28,679 bases of DNA, taken from positions 1-28,679 of the IMG/VR virus record IMGVR_UViG_3300005933_000055, one strand, 5' to 3'. The first letter of the stretch is position 1; each line of letters opens with the position of its first letter. This DNA comes from a virus. Shown piece by piece: positions 22,325-28,679 of this stretch. Under the pieces are notes generated by a model that ran no database searches, was not told where the DNA came from, and saw only the letters and a program-made list of their open reading frames with translations. The position numbers and the translations under genes were made by a program.

Positions 22325-25300
22325 ATGGGCATTAAAACAGATCTTAATATTGCGCCGTATTTTGATGATTACGATATTGCAAACAAATATTATCGAGTGC
22401 TTTTCAAGCCTGGCTTTGCAGTTCAGGCAAGAGAATTAACACAATTACAGACTAGTCTTCAAAACCAAATTGAGCAATTTGGTGAAAATGTCTATAAGGA
22501 AGGCTCGATTATCAAGGGTTGTACCTTTACAGAATTGAAAAATTTGCAATATATTAAAGTAGTTGATAATATTCTATTTGAGGAAGATTCCAGTAGGGCA
22601 AGACCAGAGGAATTTATCGAGCGCACTGTTATACAAGAAGATGGTACTATCGATGAATACTATTATGAAATAGAAGACGAAAATGGATTGAAGTCCTTAA
22701 TCATACAGGGAAGTGCAGGTTTTCAAAGCCGTGCACCAGATCTAAATACATTCTTTGTTGTGTATCTTAATACCGCCTTGGTAAATGGTACCATAGAAAA
22801 GAAAGTCTATGAGCCAAATGATACCTTAAATATAAGAGAGTACATTTTACGTACACAAACTATCGATGAAGAAGTTCTGGAAACTGTTATTGATAACGGT
22901 ATTATTGCTAGTACTGCGGTCGCGGGCTTTTCAACTCCAATTGGTGCATCCTTCGGCTTAAACGTATCTGAAGGTATTATCTTCCAGCGCGGTTACTTCC
23001 TATTTGTTGATGACCAAACCATTGTTGTTAAGAAATATCTTACTGATTCCATAGATCCCTTCACAATACAGCCAAATGATATTTCTGTGGGTTATGCAGT
23101 AGATGAATCAGTTGTAAACTCGCAGCAAGATACATCACTATTAGATAATGCCAATGGTTCTCCAAATGAAAATGCACCTGGTGCTGATAGATTACTATTG
23201 GTACCTAGACTTATTGCAAGAGATACACCTACCGCAGAAACAGACCCTGAGTTCTTTATTTTGCGTAGATACGAGAACGGATTTGCGGTTGAAACACGAA
23301 ATGTTTCTGACTTTAACTCAATTGGTAAAGAACTTGCTAGAAGAACCTATGAAATAAGCGGTGATTTTACAAAAAATCAATTTCAATTTGAGATCTTAAA
23401 GAATGATGTCACCGATACTTTCTTCGTGGAAATGGGGGAGGGCGTTGCATACTCAAAGGGTTACAGAGTATCTAATGACTCAAAAAGATTATTTGAGGTG
23501 CCGAATGCTAACACAACAACATTTGATGTAAACAACCAACCTGTTAACTTTAATTATGGCGGCTACTGTAATGTTATCGCAGCAACTGGTAGTGTTACAA
23601 TAGGAAGTATGCAAAATGTATCATTGCTAGATTCAGGTTTCGGTGTAATAGGATCGGCTACCGTAAAGAACTATACACCAGAAAGAATATATCTTTTTGG
23701 TATAAGAATGGATGCAGGTGAAACATTTGATGATGTTGTATATGTAAAAGAAGGAACGACTCAAGGTGAAATTGAAATTCTACCTCGGGTAATTAATTCA
23801 TCAGAATCTAGACTTGTGTTTGACGCAAATAAATCGTTTGTTAAATCGGTATCTGATATTTCCTTTTCGGTAAGAAGAAGTAAAATAACACCTTCTTCAG
23901 CGGGCACCATAACAGTAGAGCCATCAGCAGAAGAGGTTTTTGATGCTAAAACACTAGCTAATCTTTTGGTAATTCAAAGCAGTGATAATAACCCGGCAAC
24001 AATTACTGATGCTGTACTTACTAGCGGTAATCTTGTTATAACAGCTTCATCTGGCACAGAAGAGATTACTGTATATTATAATGCTACAATTACAAATGCC
24101 GAACACAGATTAAAACAGCTTCTTGAAGTATATGTAAAAACTACTTATTCTACTATTGAAACACAATATAAACTTGGCTTGCCAGATGTTGCTGAAATTA
24201 TAAGCATCGAAGATTCATTAGGTAATGATTTTACGAATAGCTTCCGACTTCAAAAAAATCAAAAGGATGATTTTTATGATCATTCATATATAGAAAGTAT
24301 ACCAGGCAGACCATTACCTGCTGATACCGAAGTACTTACTATAAACTTGCGGGTTTTCAAGGTAGATACTAGTACAGAAATAAACTTCTTTACAGTAGAT
24401 AGTTATGCAAATATTGATAGTGATTATATTACCTACTTCGAGACAGAAGATGGTCAAATTTATGATCTAAAATCATCACTTGACTTCAGACCTTATAGGC
24501 TACCTATATCTGCATATTCCACAACAACCACCGGTGCAACTCTACTTACTGGTGGAGTTTCATTGCCTGACTATAATGCTGAACTGTTTTCAACTGATAT
24601 TAATCATATAGTCCCAGCGGTTGATACAAGTGCATCAATCGATATCGAATATTATGGCAGTAGAGTTGACCATATAGTAGGAAGTTCTTACGGTCGATTT
24701 AAATACATCGTAGGTGACATCACGGGAACACCAATAGGTAAAATTGATAAAACTGAAAATTCAATAATTGCTGAAATTATTGTGCCTGGTTATCCTCTTC
24801 TTTCGCCAGAAAAAGCATCTAAATTAAATCGTAGAAATGAAACTCTACAGATAAAAAGAAAGATGATAAAAACATACACTATGAAAGATATACATAACAT
24901 ATCTGATAAGATAGATCGTCTAATGTATTACACAAAACTTAGTGCACTAGAATCTGCAACTAGAAATCTTCTAATCCAAGATGAAAACGGTTTAAACAGA
25001 TTTAAAAATGGCATTGTAGTGGATCCATTTAACGATCTTTCAATTGCAGATGTTACCGACCCTATTTTCAACTCATCTGTTGACTTCACAGAAACTACAC
25101 TATACCCAAGTGTTAAGCAATTCCCACTAAATCTAAAGGTAAAACAATTAACAGATACACAATCTTTTGATGTTAATGATAGAGTTGTAACACTTGGTGC
25201 GAATCAACTCGTGCGATTCTTAAGACAGCAGTATGCAACAAACTTCAGATCATGTACCAGTAACTTTTATTCATACAAAGGAACTGGTTTCATAACACCT

Positions 25301-27820
25301 GACTATGATGTTGGATATGATACAGTAACTACACCAGTAAATTTTGAGATTGATCTTGTAACACCATTTTCCGAATTTACGGAGGCACTGAGTGAATTCG
25401 TACCTTTGACCTCTACCCAGAGAAATCTATTGAGCACTGCTGTTTCTGCAACAACAACCGGAAGAACAACTACTACCACTACAAGCCAATCATTCGAAAA
25501 TATCTTTAGAGAACTTACCGTAAATGAAGGTGTCACTCAGGAACAATTTGTTGGCGACTTTGTAACAAATTTTGAGTTGCGGCCGTTTATTCGCTCCATT
25601 GAAGTATCAATTCAGATGTTCGGACTTCGTCCAAATACTACACACTATTTCTTCTTTGATGAAGTAAATGTAGATACCTTCATAGCACCTGGAATTCTAA
25701 ATCAGGATCTATCTGGTATATCTGCTGGCGCGACTGTCCGTAGGGCAGGTGCGTTTGGTTCACCGGTTGTATCAAATGTCAACGGTGAAATCTTCGCAGT
25801 ATTCAATATACCAGAAAACACCTTTATTGTAGGCGAAAGAGAATTGATAATTGCCGATGTGGAAACATTTGAAAATATTGATACTGCATCTGCATCTAGT
25901 GGCAAATTAAAATACAATGCTTACAACTTCAGCATAGATAAAACAGGTCTAACTATATCTACCAGAAGACCTGAGTTTGATGTTGAAACAACAAGATCTG
26001 TTACTACCAATAATTCGGTTACCACTAGAACGGTTCCGCCGCCACCTCCGCCACCTCCGCCACCTCCGCCGCCACGGCCGACAGCACCGCCACGGCCGAC
26101 AGCAAGGCCTCGTCGAGATGGCCCAACCGATCCGCTTTCACAGACATTCTTTGTGAAAGATGTTATGACTCAAGGTGCTGATACATTGTTCCTCGGAAGA
26201 GTAGATGTTTTCTTTAAGCGAAAAAGTCTAACTAACGGCGTTACAATAATGATTCGTGAAGTTGAAAACGGATATCCTAGCTTTGAGATCTTACCTTTTG
26301 CGAAGAAACACCTAAGATCAGTAGACGTGAATGTTTCGGATGATGCATCAGTCGCAACATCTATTATCTTTGATGCTCCTATCCGACTTGATGCAGAAAA
26401 AGAATATGCTCTAGTTGTAATGCCTGATGCAAATGACCCCGATTATCTAATCTTTACTCAAAAGGTAGGTGGCCGTGACTTAATTACTGGTCAGGATGTA
26501 AACTCCGACTGGGGTGATGGTGTGCTATTTACATCTACAAATAACCGCGCTTGGAAATCATATCAGGATGAAGATATAAAATTCGATCTTTATCGCTATA
26601 ATTTCAATGTTGATTCCGGTATAGCAGAATTGGAAACTGATAATGTTGAATTCCTTTCCGTGGAAAATACAGTAGGTCAATTTAACAGTAATGAATTGCT
26701 ATATATGTTCACGGCACCAGAGATAACTACATATCAAGTTATACTTAATTCCACCGATAATATCGTAACCGGATCTGCGCTAAATGCTTATAGTGCGGGC
26801 GATTATTTCTATGTTGAAAATCTTTCCGCTGAAAGAGATCTGCTGCGAGTTGTTTCGGTAACAAGTAGCACTGAAATTATAGTTGATAAAATACCGGCCT
26901 TTGCAGGTACTTTTGGCTCAAGACCTGTAGTAGCTGGAAGGTTGAACTATTTTAATACTAGAAAGCCAGATTTTATGGTAATTGAAGGTTCATCTGCAAG
27001 GGAAACACGTATCTTTTTACCTTCTGGTATTATTTTTGGCATTAACAGTGATGCAAGAACTACAATTGCTTCCGTCGATAACGTAGAGCTTAGCTATATA
27101 CAAGCAATGATTAACCGAATTACAGATGCAGACAATAACGTAAAGATTGCAATTAAAGCAATTGATCCAACAGCTCCTACTAATGTTCCTTATGTACAAG
27201 AATTTGACTTTGCAAACAAAAAATCATTTAACGAAATTGGTTGCTTAGTATTCAGTAAGTCAAATGATACAGCAAGCGAAAAAAATCTACGAATTATTTT
27301 AACACTGGAAAAGGATAGTGTTCCTACAACTACACCCCTAGTAGATGTTGAAACTGCCCAGCTATTTACATACATTTATAACGTAACAGAAAGCGTAGAT
27401 ACGTCATCAAAATATATATCCAAAAAGGTTGAGCTGCAGGAAGGCTTTGGTGCTGAAGACTTTAGATTATATGTAACAGGCTATAGACCTGTAGGTACTG
27501 ACATTAAAGCCTTCATCAAGTTAAAAAATGAAGCAGATCCAGTATCACTACGTAATAATGAATGGATCGAATTGACTAAAATAGAAGGTTCGGCGCTATT
27601 TTCCAGCAGATCAAATGTAAATGATTACAAGGAATTTGTATACGAAATACCAGAGGAATTCTTGCCATATGGTGAAAAGCAAAATGGAGTAGTAAAATAT
27701 ACAAATGACACTGGCACATATTTAGGATATAGATCCTTTGCAATACGAATTGATCTTCTTTCCGATAATGTTGCAAGTGTACCTAAACTACTAGATTACA
27801 GAGGTATTTCGTTCGAATGA
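22325..27820 (+). CDS. Giant baseplate/structural protein with DUF4815-like N-terminus (gp10 position)
   Basis: An 1831-residue protein, the largest here, where T4 has gp9-gp10-gp11. The N-terminus APYFDDYDIANKYYRVLFKP with GFAVQARELTQLQTSLQNQI is the DUF4815 opening known from cyanomyovirus structural proteins. Beta-rich domains follow to about 1020. A Thr-rich patch (about 1040-1055) and a domain containing LRPFIRSIEVSIQMFGLRPN and THYFFF come next. A proline-rich linker occupies about 1233-1265. DPLSQTFFVKDVM then opens a conserved C-terminal lectin-like/fibre-attachment style region (FFKRKSLTNGVTIMIREVEN, EYALVVMPDANDPDYLIF). Preceded by AAGGATAAAGG. A peripheral wedge protein carrying fibres is inferred; no catalytic motif is seen. 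Confidence 0.88.
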   Translation: MGIKTDLNIAPYFDDYDIANKYYRVLFKPGFAVQARELTQLQTSLQNQIEQFGENVYKEGSIIKGCTFTELKNLQYIKVVDNILFEEDSSRARPEEFIERTVIQEDGTIDEYYYEIEDENGLKSLIIQGSAGFQSRAPDLNTFFVVYLNTALVNGTIEKKVYEPNDTLNIREYILRTQTIDEEVLETVIDNGIIASTAVAGFSTPIGASFGLNVSEGIIFQRGYFLFVDDQTIVVKKYLTDSIDPFTIQPNDISVGYAVDESVVNSQQDTSLLDNANGSPNENAPGADRLLLVPRLIARDTPTAETDPEFFILRRYENGFAVETRNVSDFNSIGKELARRTYEISGDFTKNQFQFEILKNDVTDTFFVEMGEGVAYSKGYRVSNDSKRLFEVPNANTTTFDVNNQPVNFNYGGYCNVIAATGSVTIGSMQNVSLLDSGFGVIGSATVKNYTPERIYLFGIRMDAGETFDDVVYVKEGTTQGEIEILPRVINSSESRLVFDANKSFVKSVSDISFSVRRSKITPSSAGTITVEPSAEEVFDAKTLANLLVIQSSDNNPATITDAVLTSGNLVITASSGTEEITVYYNATITNAEHRLKQLLEVYVKTTYSTIETQYKLGLPDVAEIISIEDSLGNDFTNSFRLQKNQKDDFYDHSYIESIPGRPLPADTEVLTINLRVFKVDTSTEINFFTVDSYANIDSDYITYFETEDGQIYDLKSSLDFRPYRLPISAYSTTTTGATLLTGGVSLPDYNAELFSTDINHIVPAVDTSASIDIEYYGSRVDHIVGSSYGRFKYIVGDITGTPIGKIDKTENSIIAEIIVPGYPLLSPEKASKLNRRNETLQIKRKMIKTYTMKDIHNISDKIDRLMYYTKLSALESATRNLLIQDENGLNRFKNGIVVDPFNDLSIADVTDPIFNSSVDFTETTLYPSVKQFPLNLKVKQLTDTQSFDVNDRVVTLGANQLVRFLRQQYATNFRSCTSNFYSYKGTGFITPDYDVGYDTVTTPVNFEIDLVTPFSEFTEALSEFVPLTSTQRNLLSTAVSATTTGRTTTTTTSQSFENIFRELTVNEGVTQEQFVGDFVTNFELRPFIRSIEVSIQMFGLRPNTTHYFFFDEVNVDTFIAPGILNQDLSGISAGATVRRAGAFGSPVVSNVNGEIFAVFNIPENTFIVGERELIIADVETFENIDTASASSGKLKYNAYNFSIDKTGLTISTRRPEFDVETTRSVTTNNSVTTRTVPPPPPPPPPPPPPRPTAPPRPTARPRRDGPTDPLSQTFFVKDVMTQGADTLFLGRVDVFFKRKSLTNGVTIMIREVENGYPSFEILPFAKKHLRSVDVNVSDDASVATSIIFDAPIRLDAEKEYALVVMPDANDPDYLIFTQKVGGRDLITGQDVNSDWGDGVLFTSTNNRAWKSYQDEDIKFDLYRYNFNVDSGIAELETDNVEFLSVENTVGQFNSNELLYMFTAPEITTYQVILNSTDNIVTGSALNAYSAGDYFYVENLSAERDLLRVVSVTSSTEIIVDKIPAFAGTFGSRPVVAGRLNYFNTRKPDFMVIEGSSARETRIFLPSGIIFGINSDARTTIASVDNVELSYIQAMINRITDADNNVKIAIKAIDPTAPTNVPYVQEFDFANKKSFNEIGCLVFSKSNDTASEKNLRIILTLEKDSVPTTTPLVDVETAQLFTYIYNVTESVDTSSKYISKKVELQEGFGAEDFRLYVTGYRPVGTDIKAFIKLKNEADPVSLRNNEWIELTKIEGSALFSSRSNVNDYKEFVYEIPEEFLPYGEKQNGVVKYTNDTGTYLGYRSFAIRIDLLSDNVASVPKLLDYRGISFE
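26042..26104 (+). repeat. 9-bp tandem repeat encoding a proline-rich linker
   Basis: Seven consecutive 9-base units: three CCACCTCCG, then CCGCCACGG CCGACAGCA twice. All are in frame and encode Pro runs followed by R-P-T-A-P type repeats. The patch is GC-rich in AT-rich surroundings. Confidence 0.9.
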
Positions 27821-27993
27821 TTAGAGATATTAATTCAAAAGCATTATTAGAAACCGACACTCAAGAACTAAAGCGGTATAGAGCAGATAAACGAAGGGAA
27901 CGAGAACTACAAGATCTTAGGACGGAAGTAAAGATGCTTAGTGAGTGTATAAATAGAATCGAACAAACCGTTTTGCGAATAGAGAGCAGGTAA
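27817..27993 (+). CDS. 58-aa coiled-coil protein
   Basis: The short ORF starts at ATG 27817, overlapping the stop of the giant gene (ATGA), and ends at TAA 27991-27993. It encodes MIRDINSKALLETDTQEL, then a highly charged stretch (KRYRADKRRERELQDLRTEV) and a heptad-like helix with LSECINRIEQTVLRIE. Small proteins of this type follow large structural genes in T4-like cyanophages, as far as I recall, without a known role. A late promoter box lies inside it. The coiled coil could be an assembly factor for the adjacent fibre; that is a guess from context. Confidence 0.8.
   Translation: MIRDINSKALLETDTQELKRYRADKRRERELQDLRTEVKMLSECINRIEQTVLRIESR
27948..27955 (+). promoter_or_regulatory. T4-type late promoter box before the tail fibre gene
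   Basis: Exact TATAAATA 43 bases upstream of the fibre ATG, a distance matching the boxes before gp48 and gp4. It lies inside the 58-aa gene. Confidence 0.5.
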
Positions 27994-27997
27994 TTAA

Positions 27998-28679
27998 ATG
28001 TCTACAATTAATCCCGTTGTAATTTCTGATACATTTCAGGTTTGGCTAAATCGCACAAACGAAGTAATTGACACTATAAATGATAATGCATTACTTGTAT
28101 CCGCCGGTGCTGCCAACCCACGGATAGGAAATGCCGAAATACAAGGGATATTTACTGCAGATGCATTTATAGGTGATGCTGCAACATTATCTAATGTTAC
28201 TCTAAGCACAATAGCACGGGAAACAAACCCAACAGATTTTATTGCTATAAATTCTCCAGTACAGATTAATGCCCCAGGATCTAGTGAAACTATACTTGAC
28301 TTGAAAACCAATGCTGGTTTCAGACCTATAGTAGGACTCACAAATGGTGCCAATCGAAAATGGGAAGTAGCAGTAGAAACTTCCGATGCAAGTTCTCCAT
28401 TTGTAATAAGAACTGGTACTGGTGTAAACCCACAACTAAGATTAACTACTGGGGGTATTCTAACAGTAACCGCTTTAGAAGGTGATATAATAGGCGATGT
28501 AACAGGCACCGTAAGTAGCATAGCCAATCATACAACTGATGGCCTCCCCGAAGGTTCAACTAATCGTTATTTTACAAATGCTGGAGCACGAGCTGCACTT
28601 TCTGGTGGCACTGGTGTAACATATAATAACTCAACCGGTGTTATAGCTATCGGCCAACCAGTAGCAACTACAAGCAATG
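27998..28679 (+). CDS. Tail fibre / receptor-binding protein, N-terminal part
   Basis: The frame is open from ATG 27998 through the window end (227 codons, no stop). The N-terminal ISDTFQVWLNRTNEVIDTIN is the short 'TF-x-x-W-x-x-x-TN' helix that opens many structural fibres of T4-like aquatic phages. It then turns into Gly/Thr/Ala-rich beta repeats: GIFTADAFIGDAATLSNVTL, ALEGDIIGDVTGTV, and LPEGSTNRYFTNAGARAALS with GGTGVTYNNSTGVIAIG. The last is a module widely shared by marine phage fibres. AATTAA precedes the start without a clear Shine-Dalgarno. The C-terminal receptor-binding end lies outside the window. Confidence 0.85.
   Translation, partial: MSTINPVVISDTFQVWLNRTNEVIDTINDNALLVSAGAANPRIGNAEIQGIFTADAFIGDAATLSNVTLSTIARETNPTDFIAINSPVQINAPGSSETILDLKTNAGFRPIVGLTNGANRKWEVAVETSDASSPFVIRTGTGVNPQLRLTTGGILTVTALEGDIIGDVTGTVSSIANHTTDGLPEGSTNRYFTNAGARAALSGGTGVTYNNSTGVIAIGQPVATTSN

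Noticed and set aside
26042-26104. Short repeats as a CRISPR array
   Set aside because: The units are 9 bases, contiguous, without spacers and in frame within a coding region.
28036-28527. 163-codon minus-strand frame opposite the tail fibre
   Set aside because: The plus frame is open to the window end with typical fibre repeats; the minus frame is its shadow.
1-28679. Cyanophage host inferred from photosynthesis genes
   Set aside because: No psbA, psbD, hli or related gene is present; resemblance to cyanophages is limited to structural and replication genes shared with other aquatic T4-like phages.

Overview
The window is a fully coding segment of a contractile-tailed phage of the T4 superfamily. 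It carries T4-type replication accessory genes (clamp loader 44/62, translational repressor regA) and an almost complete T4-type baseplate/tail set (4, a probable 2, 54, 26, tape measure, 48, 53, 27, 5, 25, 6, 7, 8, a giant wedge/structural protein and the start of a tail fibre). Sequences resembling the T4 late promoter (TATAAATA) are present. The DNA is AT-rich. Protein sizes and style (split gp44/gp62 region with a small zinc protein, Hsp20, dUTPase, 1831-residue structural protein with a DUF4815-like N-terminus, short N-terminal fibre anchor) look closer to aquatic T4-like phages such as cyanomyoviruses and marine alphaproteobacterial phages than to coliphage T4. No photosynthesis gene, tRNA, integrase, IS or CRISPR is visible, and the host cannot be named from this window.

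Layout: (a) 1-3156, plus strand: the end of an unidentified acidic-tailed gene, gp44, a small CxxC/CxxC protein, gp62, RegA, dUTPase and two small helical proteins. (b) 3157-3261: a gap with a TATAAATA box directly abutting a hairpin. (c) 3262-3699: Hsp20, ended by a perfect 28-bp palindromic bidirectional terminator. (d) 8240 down to 3728, minus strand: a tightly coupled tail/head-completion operon gp4 - gp2-like - gp54-like - gp26 - small chaperone-like ORF - tape measure. (e) 8241-8303: a 9-bp inverted repeat that is two face-to-face TATAAATA boxes. (f) 8304 to the end, plus strand: gp48, split gp53, gp27, gp5, an M15-peptidase structural protein, gp25, gp6, gp7, gp8, the giant protein, a 58-aa coiled-coil protein and the tail-fibre N-terminus. 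Many junctions are ATGA or TAATG overlaps.

How the genes fit together: gp44/gp62 load the sliding clamp, which in T4 also activates late transcription, and RegA tunes translation of these early genes. The minus operon and the plus run would both be late genes. The first supplies tape measure, tube initiator, assembly chaperones and head completion; the second supplies hub, spike, wedges and fibre.

The most interesting signals are: (1) an in-frame T_TTT_TTT heptamer three codons before the gp26 stop. A -1 shift there opens exactly into the overlapping 58-aa ORF just upstream of the tape measure, the arrangement of lambda-type G/GT tail-assembly chaperones. (2) The face-to-face late-promoter palindrome between the two structural arms. 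(3) Two different predicted peptidoglycan-cutting domains in neighbouring baseplate genes, a lytic transglycosylase inside gp5 and an M15 peptidase on the next protein. (4) A gp53 split into two overlapping reading frames.
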